A stretch of 57,584 nucleotides of DNA from Bacteroidales bacterium (GCA_024681475.1 JAILAT010000005.1:1-57584); one strand, 5' to 3'; shown: positions 33,829-42,344, numbered from the stretch's first letter. The notes: generated by a model not told the origin, from the sequence alone. Numbers and translations: made by a program.

Positions 33829-36324
33829 CTATTGCTTCCCTTGGGAGGCCAGCTCTTCCTGTAATGCCAGCAGCGGCACCAGTGTAGATGCTATATATTG
33901 CTGGTTGTCAGGCGACAAGGTGGCGTAGTAGTCAAGCTGTTTGAGCAGGTCACGACGAAGTGTCGTTTTGCAGTTGTTGTGCTGGTGCAGAGCTTCGGCG
34001 CATGTGGCGCTGTCGGTGGTGGTGCTGGCTATCAAATTGTAGGTGTGCAGGATGTCACCCCGTAGCGTCATGTTTTTCAGCACACTGTCGGACAGCTGCT
34101 GTTGGGCTGCCTGCATCACGGCGAGGGCTTCCTGCGGATTGCCTTGCAGGGTCAGCTGCTCGGCAGTCAGCAGCGCACATCTCCAATATTGGTCCAAAAA
34201 GTTGTATGCCGTCTCGTCGAGCGACGCCTCGTGGAGGGGGTGCCAGGTCAGCGTCTGCGTGAAGAGTTGCTGACCTCGCCGGGTGTCGACGCTGTCGGTA
34301 AGGATGTCACGTTCCAGACGCCACGCCATGCCGCACAACTGCCAGGATGTGTAGCTGTCGCGGTATCTGTCGTGGCAGTAGATACTGAAATAGAGCGGAC
34401 GCTGACTGGATTCGAGTATGGTTCTCAGTCTGTAAAATGGCCCCATGTGGGTCATGTCGTCGTGGTTTGTGTCGTAGCGGCCGCCTGCCGCGAGGCGGCG
34501 TTCCATATTCGCCGCGTAGTCCTGGGTGGCCAGCAGGCTGGTGTTGATAATCAGCACATCGGGCCGCATGTTCTCCACCTCTTGCAGATACCACAGGGGA
34601 TAGGTGTCGTTGTCGCCGTAGGTGAAGAGGAGGGCGTCTTGTTCGCACGATTCCAGCAGGTTGCGTGCCGAGTCCCACGCCACATAGTCGCCAGAGCGAT
34701 CGTGGTCGCTCCAGTTCTGTGATGCCATCAGCAGGGGTGCTGCGACGGCCGCCAGCAGTGCCGCGATGTATCGGGTGTGTTTCCGCCATCCCTCAGCTGC
34801 CTCGTTGGGCACCAGCCAGTTGACGCCGAAGCCTATCCAGATGGCGAAAGTGTAGAAGGAGAGGATGTATGCGTAGTCGCGTTCGCGCGGCTCGTAGAGC
34901 GGATGGTTCAGATAGATGGCCAGCAGCACGCTGGAGGTGAGGAATATTAACAGCGTGATCCAGAATGTTTTGCGGCTGCGACGCGCCAGTGCGAAGCAGC
35001 CAGCCAGCCCGAGCAGGAAAGGCAGCAGAAAGTAGCGGTGGTGGCCGGCGTGGTGCAACGAGGCTGGCACCCTCGATGCGGTGCCAACCAGTTGGCGGTC
35101 AATAGGTGCGATGCCTGTGATGAATTGTCCGCGTTGCAAGCTGCCGAAGCCCTGCTGATTGTTGTAACGTCCTGAAAAATTCCACATCAGGTAGCGCAAG
35201 TACATGTATCCCAGCTGGTAGCTGGCGAAGAAGGTGAGGTTGTCGCCCATCGAGGGCTTGTAGTATTCGCGGCCGTCCACGCGTACCATCTTGCCGTGAC
35301 GGCCACCCCAGTCGCAATAGTAGCTCTCGGCGTTGTCGCCAGACCGCCACATTCGGGGGAACAGCATGTCCATCTCCTTGGCATACACCACTTTGCCGTC
35401 GTCGGTGATGTCCTTGACGGGCGAATTGAAGCAGCGCCCGTATAGGAGGGGCGCTTTCTCGTACTGCGAGCGGTTCACATAGTCGCGCAGTGCCGCCATG
35501 GTCGACGGGTCGCCCTGATTGATAGGTGGATTGGCTGCAGCGCGGATGGGGATGATGCAGTAGGGTGTGAGGCCGATGAGAAAAAAGAGGAGGCAGAGAG
35601 CTGCCCGGCCACAAGCCGAGCGAAGCGTGGTACGAGTCTGCTTCCTGACTATCAGATAGATGAGCAGCAATGCCGGCAAGGTCAACAAGCTCAGCTGGTG
35701 CACGCCGATGCTCAAACCCAGCAGTAGGGCTACGAGCATCAGCCAGCGTCCTGCGCCGCGCCTCTCGTCGCTCTGCGCCCACCGCAGCATGGCCCACAGG
35801 ATGGCCGACGAGAAGAACATCGACAGGCTGTACACCTCGCTCTCCACCGCCGAGAACCACGCCGTGTCGCAGAACAGATAACAGGCGCTGCCCGTAGCGG
35901 CGGCAAGCCATGTTGTTGTATACCAGTGTTTCGTATTCTGCTCAAAGGTGCTGTCGTCGCCAAGGCCGCTGTCGCTGCCGGCAGCATGGACAAGCCGCAC
36001 GATGCTCCAGAAGAGGAACATGGCTGTCAGCCCTCCGGCGAGGGCCGACAGTGAGTTGCTCCACCATGCCACTCGGCTTGCGTCGCCGGCCAGCAGCGTC
36101 ATCCCGTGCGCCAGCAGCTGATAGAGCGGCGCTCCTGGAGGGTGTCCCACCTCCATTTTGTAGGATGTGGAGATGAATTCGCCGCAGTCCCAGAAACTTA
36201 CCGTGGGCGCTAGCGTCAGCAGATACACCACGCTGCCTCCCAGGGCTATCAGCAGACCCATCAGTGTATTGATGCGTCTGATTTGTCGACCCTTGCGGCG
36301 TTGAACGGTATGTTCTGTCGTCAT
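33829..36324 (-). CDS. DUF2723 membrane glycosyltransferase-like protein
   Basis: 831 residues. The N-terminal signature is YLLTLAPTVSFWDCGEFI with GHPPGAPLYQL, and the Asp-Cys-Gly-Glu in the first periplasmic loop fits the catalytic acidic residues of GT-C enzymes. About a dozen TM segments reach to about residue 530, and a soluble C-terminal part (about 300 residues, helical, ELASQGKQ end) follows. The same Pfam domain occurs in human TMEM260, a protein O-mannosyltransferase, so a role in O-glycosylation of exported proteins is likely but inferred. It lies 10 bases after lptE. Confidence 0.85.
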   Translation of the reverse strand: MTTEHTVQRRKGRQIRRINTLMGLLIALGGSVVYLLTLAPTVSFWDCGEFISTSYKMEVGHPPGAPLYQLLAHGMTLLAGDASRVAWWSNSLSALAGGLTAMFLFWSIVRLVHAAGSDSGLGDDSTFEQNTKHWYTTTWLAAATGSACYLFCDTAWFSAVESEVYSLSMFFSSAILWAMLRWAQSDERRGAGRWLMLVALLLGLSIGVHQLSLLTLPALLLIYLIVRKQTRTTLRSACGRAALCLLFFLIGLTPYCIIPIRAAANPPINQGDPSTMAALRDYVNRSQYEKAPLLYGRCFNSPVKDITDDGKVVYAKEMDMLFPRMWRSGDNAESYYCDWGGRHGKMVRVDGREYYKPSMGDNLTFFASYQLGYMYLRYLMWNFSGRYNNQQGFGSLQRGQFITGIAPIDRQLVGTASRVPASLHHAGHHRYFLLPFLLGLAGCFALARRSRKTFWITLLIFLTSSVLLAIYLNHPLYEPRERDYAYILSFYTFAIWIGFGVNWLVPNEAAEGWRKHTRYIAALLAAVAAPLLMASQNWSDHDRSGDYVAWDSARNLLESCEQDALLFTYGDNDTYPLWYLQEVENMRPDVLIINTSLLATQDYAANMERRLAAGGRYDTNHDDMTHMGPFYRLRTILESSQRPLYFSIYCHDRYRDSYTSWQLCGMAWRLERDILTDSVDTRRGQQLFTQTLTWHPLHEASLDETAYNFLDQYWRCALLTAEQLTLQGNPQEALAVMQAAQQQLSDSVLKNMTLRGDILHTYNLIASTTTDSATCAEALHQHNNCKTTLRRDLLKQLDYYATLSPDNQQYIASTLVPLLALQEELASQGKQ

Positions 36325-36334
36325 GGAGTGTTGA

Positions 36335-36844
36335 TTACCAGTTGACTACCGATTTGTTGAAGACATCCTCGCACAGCTCGGTGACGATCTCGCCCATCAG
36401 GCTGTTCTCCACCGACGAGAAATTGAGCGCCGCATTGTAGTCGCGGTAGCGCGTGAAGGAGGTCTCGAAGCTGTCGTCGGGATTTACATTGTTGACAAAC
36501 TTCACTTTGATGGTGATTGACAGGCGGTTCATCGACACCTCGTCGCTCGACGACAGTGCCGCGGCACGCGTGGTGTAGGCGGTAATTTCGCCCGATACCT
36601 CCATGTCGGCGTCGCCGTTCACCACGTTGAGACGTGTCTGCGACGAATAGAGGTTGCGCAGTTCGTCGGTCAGTTTCTGGCTAAGTTGAGGATTGACTGT
36701 GGAGGCATAGTTGGGGAATGTCTTCACCGAGATGGTGTTGGCGTTGGGCGGTATCGACGCGCCGGTGAACGAGTAACCTCCCGAGCAGCCTGTCAGCAGC
36801 ACGGTGACCAGCAACGCCAGTGTCCACAGTCGTTTTCTTCTCAT
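36335..36844 (-). CDS. lptE: LPS-assembly lipoprotein LptE, Bacteroidota type
   Basis: 169 residues. Lipoprotein leader LALLVTVLLTGCSGG, then YSFTGASIPPNANTISVKTF, the usual start of this family, and a two-layer alpha/beta domain ending in EIVTELCEDVFNKSVVNW. LptE sits inside the LptD barrel and helps place LPS in the outer membrane. It is between a coiled-coil microprotein (11 bases upstream) and a DUF2723 enzyme (10 bases downstream), so all three are co-transcribed. Confidence 0.85.
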   Translation of the reverse strand: MRRKRLWTLALLVTVLLTGCSGGYSFTGASIPPNANTISVKTFPNYASTVNPQLSQKLTDELRNLYSSQTRLNVVNGDADMEVSGEITAYTTRAAALSSSDEVSMNRLSITIKVKFVNNVNPDDSFETSFTRYRDYNAALNFSSVENSLMGEIVTELCEDVFNKSVVNW

Positions 36845-36855
36845 TTTTATCTTTT

Positions 36856-37026
36856 TTAATAGTCGCGCGAATCCTCGTCAATGCGCTCTTCGTCCTCCAG
36901 CTGCCACAGCATGTAGGCGGCCGACTGCTCCATATAGTTCAGTATGGAGAGTTTGATACTCAGGTCGTTGACCTGGTTGATTTCATTGACCAGATTGTCG
37001 ATTTTTATCTTGAAATTGTTGTCCAT
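36856..37026 (-). CDS. 56-residue acidic helical microprotein upstream of lptE
   Basis: ATG 37026 to TAA at 36856-36858 gives 56 residues, beginning MDNNFKIKIDNLVNEINQVN and ending EDEERIDEDSRDY. It is helical, with heptad-like spacing of Ile, Leu and Val, and has an acidic tail, so a coiled-coil or adaptor peptide is likely. A Bacteroidota -7 element lies 31 bases upstream, and lptE follows after 11 bases, which together support a real gene. No family is recognised. It is short enough to be missed by most gene callers. Confidence 0.65.
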   Translation of the reverse strand: MDNNFKIKIDNLVNEINQVNDLSIKLSILNYMEQSAAYMLWQLEDEERIDEDSRDY

Positions 37027-37057
37027 AGTCGATGTTTTTCAAGTTGCTTTTCGGCTG

Positions 37058-37065
37058 CAAAGATA
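37058..37065 (-). promoter_or_regulatory. -7 element of the microprotein-lptE-DUF2723 operon
   Basis: Minus strand TATCTTTG, an exact fit to TAnnTTTG. A TTTG at 37078-37081 is too close (12 bases), so the -33 box is not certain. Confidence 0.5.
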
Positions 37066-37103
37066 CATCTTTTTTTGCAAACCGACGGAAAAAAGTTACG
37101 CTG

Positions 37104-37748
37104 CTAGGGGAGCGGGACGACTTCGGCGGCACCGCTGATGATGTAATGTGTGCCGGTGACGAGGTCTATACATCTGTAGCGTGTGCGCAGTTTCTCTTCG
37201 CTCTGGAAGAGGTGGTCTTTGCGCCCTTTCATTTGGAAGCGGCTCCCGACGGGCAGGTCCTTGAGGTGCGTCTGGCTCACCAGAGTGCCATTCAGTGTCG
37301 TTCCCGAGAGCTGTGCTTCAATGTCTTGTAGCAATGCGCGTTTCAGGGGGCGCGAGGTGGCGTAGCGTGCAATCTGGGGTCGCAGGCTTTCCGGAAACAT
37401 CCCCGGCAAGTTCCATGCCTGTATCAGCTGGCGGTAGCTTTCCTGCCATTCGGGTCCATGGGGTTGCACTCGCCGACCCCATTGGCGAAAGGTCTCCAAA
37501 TGAGCCATTTCGTGAATCAGCACCCACAGGAACATATAGGGGCGCAGGTTGCCGTTGATGGTGATCTGGTGTGTGCTGCCGGCGCTGTTTCGCATGGGAG
37601 GACGGTAGTCGCCCAGCTTGCTGCTGCGTTGTGGCGCTATTTTGAAGTGTATGGCGTTCTCCACGATGTAGCGGTATACCCTGTCGATGGAAGCCTCGGG
37701 CAGATAGCGAGCCAAGATGTTTTTATAGTGCTCCTCCTGCGATGTCAT
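37104..37748 (-). CDS. SprT-like zinc metalloprotease-domain protein
   Basis: 214 residues. The SprT-type zinc site is clear: LIHEMAHLETF (His79, Glu80, His83) and a downstream His97 in QPHGPEW. In SprT/SPRTN proteins the third ligand is followed by such a GPEW/G-x-x-W pattern. A beta-rich C-terminal half (about 150-210) might be the remnant of the zinc ribbon, but it lacks cysteine pairs. No signal peptide, so it is cytoplasmic. Its start overlaps the stop of a small lipoprotein by 4 bases. Confidence 0.85.
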   Translation of the reverse strand: MTSQEEHYKNILARYLPEASIDRVYRYIVENAIHFKIAPQRSSKLGDYRPPMRNSAGSTHQITINGNLRPYMFLWVLIHEMAHLETFRQWGRRVQPHGPEWQESYRQLIQAWNLPGMFPESLRPQIARYATSRPLKRALLQDIEAQLSGTTLNGTLVSQTHLKDLPVGSRFQMKGRKDHLFQSEEKLRTRYRCIDLVTGTHYIISGAAEVVPLP

Positions 37749-37939
37749 AGTGTGTTCAGTGCAGTGAAGCGTGCAGCGTTGTTGTCGGTAGCCGTGTCGA
37801 TGCGTTGCCCGAAAGTGGGACAGTCGCAGTGGCGGCTGCGACGGTGCTTGCGCATATTCACGTTACGGCTGCTGCTGCATGAGGCCAGCAGCAGGCAGAG
37901 GAGCGATAGTGTGAGTATTTGGGTTGTGCGTCGTCTCAT
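37745..37939 (-). CDS. Small lipoprotein with Cys/Asp motif
   Basis: 64 residues from ATG 37939. The frame to 38026 is open, but the leader starts at 37939: MRRRTTQILTLSLLCLLLASC, lipobox LASC. The mature part is about 45 residues, basic, with RHCDCPTFGQ in the middle. Its stop overlaps the SprT-like start (ATGA), so the two are translated together although one is exported and the other is cytoplasmic. No function recognised. Confidence 0.65.
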   Translation of the reverse strand: MRRRTTQILTLSLLCLLLASCSSSRNVNMRKHRRSRHCDCPTFGQRIDTATDNNAARFTALNTL

Positions 37940-37991
37940 ATTGTCGTAACGCCGATACGGTTTTTTTATTGTGCGGGGCTTTTGTGGCTTG

Positions 37992-38609
37992 TCAGCGGAT
38001 GAAATGCATGGGCTCCCAGGGCTCACTTTCAGGATATTGCACGGGCTCTTGGAGGTGTATGCGTTTCAGCAGGAATGCCATGTTGCGGCCCAAAGCGCGC
38101 ATGGTCTGCATGCCTTCGCTGTCGAGTGCCGCCTGCCCCTCTGCGCGGCCGTAGACGATGTTCCAATACTGCGACGTGACCATAGGCATATGCTGCAGCT
38201 GGAACATCATGGTGAGCGACTGTAATGCCGCCGTGGCTCCCCCGCGACGACAGATGGCTATGCCGGCGGCAGGCTTGTGCATGGCAAGATGCGACTGTGA
38301 ATACAACAGCCTCTGCATCAGTGCCAACAAGGCTCCATTGGGCTGGCCGTAGTAGGTGGGGGTCCCCACCACAAGGGCATTGCTCTCTGCCAGTAGCGCG
38401 GCCCAGCGGTTGCAGGGGTCGTCGTCGAATACGCAGCGCCCCAGCTCGCCGCACCGCCCGCAGGCGATGCAGCCGTGCACCGGCTTGGTTCCGATGTTGG
38501 CAATCTCGTAGTCTATGCCGTTTTCTTTCAAAGTCTTGCCTACCTCTTCCAGGGCGAGGCGCGTGTTGCTGTTGGCCCGCGGGCTCCCGTTAATCATCAA
38601 TACTTTCAT
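37992..38609 (-). CDS. NADPH-dependent FMN reductase / iron-sulfur flavoprotein-like
   Basis: 205 residues from ATG 38609. A start at 38624 would add five residues and overlap the gene before. Flavodoxin-like fold: MKVLMINGSPRANSNT (phosphate loop), the Cys cluster CIACGRCGELGRCVFDDDPC of the iron-sulfur flavoprotein type, and ALVVGTPTYYGQPNGAL for the flavin ring. Likely an electron-transfer or reductase enzyme in the cytoplasm. It follows the ABM-domain gene by 4 bases, so the pair may be a small redox unit. Confidence 0.85.
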   Translation of the reverse strand: MKVLMINGSPRANSNTRLALEEVGKTLKENGIDYEIANIGTKPVHGCIACGRCGELGRCVFDDDPCNRWAALLAESNALVVGTPTYYGQPNGALLALMQRLLYSQSHLAMHKPAAGIAICRRGGATAALQSLTMMFQLQHMPMVTSQYWNIVYGRAEGQAALDSEGMQTMRALGRNMAFLLKRIHLQEPVQYPESEPWEPMHFIR

Positions 38610-38613
38610 GGCC

Positions 38614-38892
38614 TTATAATTCAAAGCGTTCCACCTTCATTTGTCCGCGCTGGCGCATCATGGGCGAGTATTTCTTGAACTCCGGCGTGGCAGAGTGCTT
38701 GTCGAGTGCCGCGAGGTTCTCCCACGTCTCGCAAATCATGAACACATCCTTGCGCGTGGCGCTTTGGAACACGTCGTAGGCGATGCATCCTTCGTGTTTC
38801 TGCGAATGTTCGGTCAGGGCTATTGCGGCCTGCAATGCCTCTTGGTACTGTTCGTCGTCGTTGGTCTGGAAAAAACAATTCAGTCGTATCAT
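38614..38892 (-). CDS. ABM-domain (antibiotic biosynthesis monooxygenase-like) protein
   Basis: 92 residues, one ferredoxin-like ABM domain. Typical spacing: IRLNCFF at the start, ALTEHSQKHEGCIAYDVFQ in the middle, DVFMICETWENLAALDKH near the end, followed by the short helical tail. Members of the family include quinol monooxygenases and heme-degrading enzymes. The residues that mark heme oxygenases are not evident. Encoded directly ahead of the flavoprotein, so a joint redox function is suggested. Confidence 0.85.
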   Translation of the reverse strand: MIRLNCFFQTNDDEQYQEALQAAIALTEHSQKHEGCIAYDVFQSATRKDVFMICETWENLAALDKHSATPEFKKYSPMMRQRGQMKVERFEL

Positions 38893-39087
38893 ATTTTCCT
38901 TTTTGTTTTTTATAACGTAAAATGTCTTAAATTATTGTGGGAGGCTATTGTTTACTCCTTTTTTATGTTAAGTGCTGTTATTTAGGTCGTTACTTGCTTT
39001 TTGCAGAGTGGCTCGACCGTTGCACGACTTGCGCCGGAGTCCATCACTTTCAGCATCTGAGGTTCGTTTTGAAAGCCTCAGAAATAC

Positions 39088-39116
39088 GACAAGCGAGGCT
39101 ACATACCTCGCTTGTC
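39088..39116 (-). terminator. Hairpin after the PepSY-like gene
   Basis: A perfect 11-bp stem (gacaagcgagg / cctcgcttgtc, loop of 7) lies 31 bases after the 39147 stop on the minus strand. The following T content is low, so efficiency is uncertain. Confidence 0.55.
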
Positions 39117-39146
39117 AGTGCCTTTAGCATACTGCTGTGGCCTTTT

Positions 39147-39593
39147 TCAGTCGTCGTACCTGATAAATTGGCCGTTCTTGTCGAATACAATTTCAACGGT
39201 GCTGTTGAGCTCCACCTCGTAGTTGTTGCGCTCTTTGCCTATCTGCACAATGTATTGTCCATTGTGGTTAGTTGACACGTAGTCGAGTATCGCCTGCGGA
39301 ATGATGGCCTGCGGTACGCCGTCGGCATCGCGGTCTTCCACCTCGTCCCACTCACCTTTTTTGGTGAAGTCGATGTTGGCACCATCGGAGAAGATCACCT
39401 CGTACTCATTGTCGGTCAATTCGCGGTCGTGGTAGATAATGGACACTTGTTTGTCGGAGAAATGAGTCTCTACGAAAGTCTGCGCAGCCTCAGGCAGCTC
39501 GTTGAACTCAATTACTTGCTTTTCGTCTTTCTGGCATGCAAGAAGACTCATCGCGGCAACTAGGACCACACTCAAAATGATTTGTTTTTTCAT
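39147..39593 (-). CDS. PepSY-like (DUF2874-type) lipoprotein
   Basis: 148 residues. Lipoprotein leader MKKQIILSVVLVAAMSLLAC. Two PepSY-like repeats in the mature part: LPEAAQTFVETHFSDKQV with YEVIFSDGANIDF, then IPQAILDYVSTNHNGQYIVQ with YEVELNSTVEIVFDKNG. This type is common in Bacteroidota and often close to two-component systems. It is periplasmic or on the outer membrane. Function unknown. Confidence 0.85.
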   Translation of the reverse strand: MKKQIILSVVLVAAMSLLACQKDEKQVIEFNELPEAAQTFVETHFSDKQVSIIYHDRELTDNEYEVIFSDGANIDFTKKGEWDEVEDRDADGVPQAIIPQAILDYVSTNHNGQYIVQIGKERNNYEVELNSTVEIVFDKNGQFIRYDD

Positions 39594-40149
39594 TGTGTAA
39601 AGTATTAAGGGTTAATAAATATGTTGTCTCTTTTCTGGTGCTTTGGCCCTTCGCCTGGCGTGAGGGTGCGCTACCGTATTGTCTTGGCCACTGTAGGCTG
39701 TTGTCGGCACCTCTGTCGCTCTTCAAGGTGGTTGCATAGTGTTTTGGATGGCAAAAAAAAGTGGCATGGTTGGAAACCACGCCACTATACAATGCAGACA
39801 AAAGGGTATAGTTATAGCTGTCGGCAAGACTGTTTCGCTGTGAATAGCGTCTCACCTGTCCTCTCAGCAATGCCATCGGACACTTGCTTTCTGTTATCTT
39901 TTTAATGTTTGTTGCTGAAAGAATGTGCGTTGGAGAAACCTCAAGATGTAAGGACTGTGTTGCAACGTCATCCTTGTCGTCATCATCCACGTCTATATCG
40001 TTGTCCTCCACCATCATGCTTAATGTCATTGCTGTTTGCTTGGCCAGATGCTGAGAGTCGTTGAACTGGTCAACAATAAAGCATATCGACACAATGCTTA
40101 TCAGTATGAGAACCATGGTGGGGCAATATTTCCTGATAGTGTTGTGCAT
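39508..40149 (-). CDS. Doubtful ORF: small membrane protein followed by non-coding-like tail
   Basis: From ATG 40149 the first 90 residues look real: a TM helix (TMVLILISIVSICFIV) and an acidic stretch (EDNDIDVDDDDKDD). The later part runs through a strong intrinsic terminator (39753-39785) and ends inside the next gene in another frame, which is not expected of a true gene. Either the real protein ends before 39785 after a frameshift or the whole ORF is chance. No family recognised. A start at 40188 is also open. Confidence 0.3.
   Translation of the reverse strand: MHNTIRKYCPTMVLILISIVSICFIVDQFNDSQHLAKQTAMTLSMMVEDNDIDVDDDDKDDVATQSLHLEVSPTHILSATNIKKITESKCPMALLRGQVRRYSQRNSLADSYNYTLLSALYSGVVSNHATFFCHPKHYATTLKSDRGADNSLQWPRQYGSAPSRQAKGQSTRKETTYLLTLNTLHNEKTNHFECGPSCRDESSCMPERRKASN
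39753..39785 (-). terminator. Strong intrinsic terminator
   Basis: Minus strand: an 11-bp stem (gtggcgtggtt / aaccatgccac with one G-T pair) and a 3-base loop, followed by eight T. It lies 160 bases ahead of the PepSY-like start and so separates it from whatever is transcribed upstream. Confidence 0.8.
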
Positions 40150-40255
40150 TGTCGTCGATGGATGTTTTCTTTTCCTAGAAAACGGCAATCAACGTTTTTT
40201 AGTGTGTAGTGTGAAGAGTTTTAATGTTTTTTAAGAAATTTACCCTGTTGGCGAC

Positions 40256-42319
40256 TTACATCAGCGACCCTATCTGGAACACGCCGAAGGCTACCAGCCA
40301 GGCTAGCACGATGGAGAACACCACGCTGAACGTTGCCCAGCCACGCCCTATCTCGCGACGCAAGGTGGCGATGGTGGCTATGCAGGGGAAGTAGAGCAGC
40401 ACGAAGAGCAGGAAGCTGTAAGCTTTCAGCGGCGAGAAGTCGGGGTTGGCGGCCAGCGAGTCGACCATCTTGTCCTCGTCTTTCTGGTGGTAGAGGATGG
40501 CCATGGTGCTGACGATGGCCTCTTTGGCCGGCAGACCGGTGATGATGCACACGTTCATGCGCCAGTCGAAGCCCAGTGGCTTCATCACGGGGGCTATCCA
40601 TTGGCCGATGTGCGCCAGTGCGCTGTGCTCTTTCTGCACAACGTCCATCTCGAAGGCCAGCGAGTCGATGGCGTTGGTCAGCACTGCTTGCGTTGCCGCG
40701 TCGGCACCTTCCTGTTGTGTCTGCAGCAGGGCTATCTCGTCGGCGTAGGGCTGTGTAAGCTCCTTGTTGCGAGGGAAGTAGTAGAGCGCCCAGATGATGA
40801 TGGAGGCCCATAGTATGACGGTGGCTATCTTTTTCAGGTAGTCCATACAGCGCTCCCAGATGTGGTGCCAGGTGTTGCTCCAGATGGGCTTGCGGTAGGC
40901 CGGCAGCTCGCTGACGAAGTCCTCGGCAGGCTTGCGGAAATAGGGGGTGTGCTTCATCACCAGCGCAAAGAGGATGGAGAGCGCGATGCCTATCACGTAG
41001 AGCGACATCATCACCAGCGCAGGATGCTTAGGGAAGAAGGCGGCCACGAAGAGCATATAGACCGGCAGACGCGCGCCGCAGCTCATGAAGGGTATCATCA
41101 GCATCGTCAGTGTGCGGTCTTTCTTGTTCTCTATGCTGCGGGCGGCCATGATGGCGGGCACATTGCAGCCGAAGCCTACCAGCATGGGCACGAACGAGCG
41201 CCCGTGGAGGCCCACTTTGTGCATGATTTTGTCCATCAGGAAGGCCACGCGCGACATATAGCCGGTGTCCTCCATCAGCGAGATGAAGAAGAAGAGGATG
41301 ATGATGTTGGGCAAGAAGGCCAGCACGGCACCTACGCCTTGCACCACGCCGTCAACAAGCAACGATGTGTACCATGTGTCGGGCATCGCGCCCCTCAGCA
41401 GGTCGCAAAGCCAGTCGACACCGGATTGTATCCAGTCCTGTGGGTAGGCACCCAAAGCGAAGGTGCATTCAAACACCAGCAGCAGCACGGCTATCAGAAT
41501 GGGGAAACCGAACCAGCGGTTTGTCAGCACAGCGTCAATCTTTTGTGTCAGCGTGTGGTCGCTGTTGTCGTCGCTGTGGTGCAGCGTCGCACCCAGAGCG
41601 CCGCTGATGTAGCCGTGGCGCGCCTCATGGAAGATGTCGGCAGGTTTCTTGCGCAGCTCGCGCTCCAGATGGGCTACCAGCTTGTCCGACAGCTCTTTCA
41701 GTGCCTTGTAGTTGGGCTCGTGGCTCAGCAATGACAGCGCCGCCTCGGGACGCTCCAGCAGACGGATGGCCAGGTAGCGCTTGCTGAGCGGCAGCGTCGA
41801 CGTGTTGCTTTCCGCCAGACTGGGGCAGTGGGCCAGTTCGTCGACCAGCTTGCTGATGGCCTTCTCCACATCTTTGCCGTATTTCACATGCACGTGGCGC
41901 GACGTGCCCACCTTGTTTTCGTGGGCGTCCACCACCTTTTGCAGCACTGTCTCTATGCCTTGGCCGTTCTCGTGGTTGGCGATGGCCGTCTGGGCGCCCA
42001 CCAGGTCTCCCAGCTTGGCAGTGTCCAGTGCGTGCTGGGTGGCGGCCAAAGCGTCGTAACGGTCGAAGACGAGCACAAGCTTCATGTGCATATCAATCAG
42101 CTGCGGTGTCATCACCAGCGACTCGTCCAGGTCGGCGCTGTCCACCAGTTGCACGATAACGTCGGGTCTCTCCAAAGGCATATGCTCGGGGTCGGCCGTA
42201 TCCTGCCAATCCAGAGAGTAGCCTCCGAAGCTCCGCTGCACCGTTTTGCAGAACAGTCCGCGTCGCTCGTCGTCAAATCCAACTACCGCTATTTTAATGC
42301 TTTGCGCCATATTGCTCAC
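40256..42319 (-). CDS. feoB: FeoB-type ferrous iron permease with degenerate G domain
   Basis: 687 residues. The permease half is intact: GFGCNVPAIMAARSIEN, IPFMSCGARLPVYMLF and GLPAKEAIVSTMAILY are the FeoB gate motifs with their Cys residues. The N-terminal 140 residues keep the layout of the FeoB GTPase (KIAVVGF, then VDSADLDESLVMTPQLIDM) but lack every nucleotide motif: no GNPNxGKT, no DLPG, and NxxD is replaced by DRYD (residues 86-89). Such a domain is unlikely to bind GTP. No feoA is adjacent. It may be a divergent paralogue for iron or another metal. Start at residue 4 (42310) is also possible. Confidence 0.9.
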   Translation of the reverse strand: MSNMAQSIKIAVVGFDDERRGLFCKTVQRSFGGYSLDWQDTADPEHMPLERPDVIVQLVDSADLDESLVMTPQLIDMHMKLVLVFDRYDALAATQHALDTAKLGDLVGAQTAIANHENGQGIETVLQKVVDAHENKVGTSRHVHVKYGKDVEKAISKLVDELAHCPSLAESNTSTLPLSKRYLAIRLLERPEAALSLLSHEPNYKALKELSDKLVAHLERELRKKPADIFHEARHGYISGALGATLHHSDDNSDHTLTQKIDAVLTNRWFGFPILIAVLLLVFECTFALGAYPQDWIQSGVDWLCDLLRGAMPDTWYTSLLVDGVVQGVGAVLAFLPNIIILFFFISLMEDTGYMSRVAFLMDKIMHKVGLHGRSFVPMLVGFGCNVPAIMAARSIENKKDRTLTMLMIPFMSCGARLPVYMLFVAAFFPKHPALVMMSLYVIGIALSILFALVMKHTPYFRKPAEDFVSELPAYRKPIWSNTWHHIWERCMDYLKKIATVILWASIIIWALYYFPRNKELTQPYADEIALLQTQQEGADAATQAVLTNAIDSLAFEMDVVQKEHSALAHIGQWIAPVMKPLGFDWRMNVCIITGLPAKEAIVSTMAILYHQKDEDKMVDSLAANPDFSPLKAYSFLLFVLLYFPCIATIATLRREIGRGWATFSVVFSIVLAWLVAFGVFQIGSLM

Positions 42320-42344
42320 GCCCTTTCATTTTTCAAACACAGTG

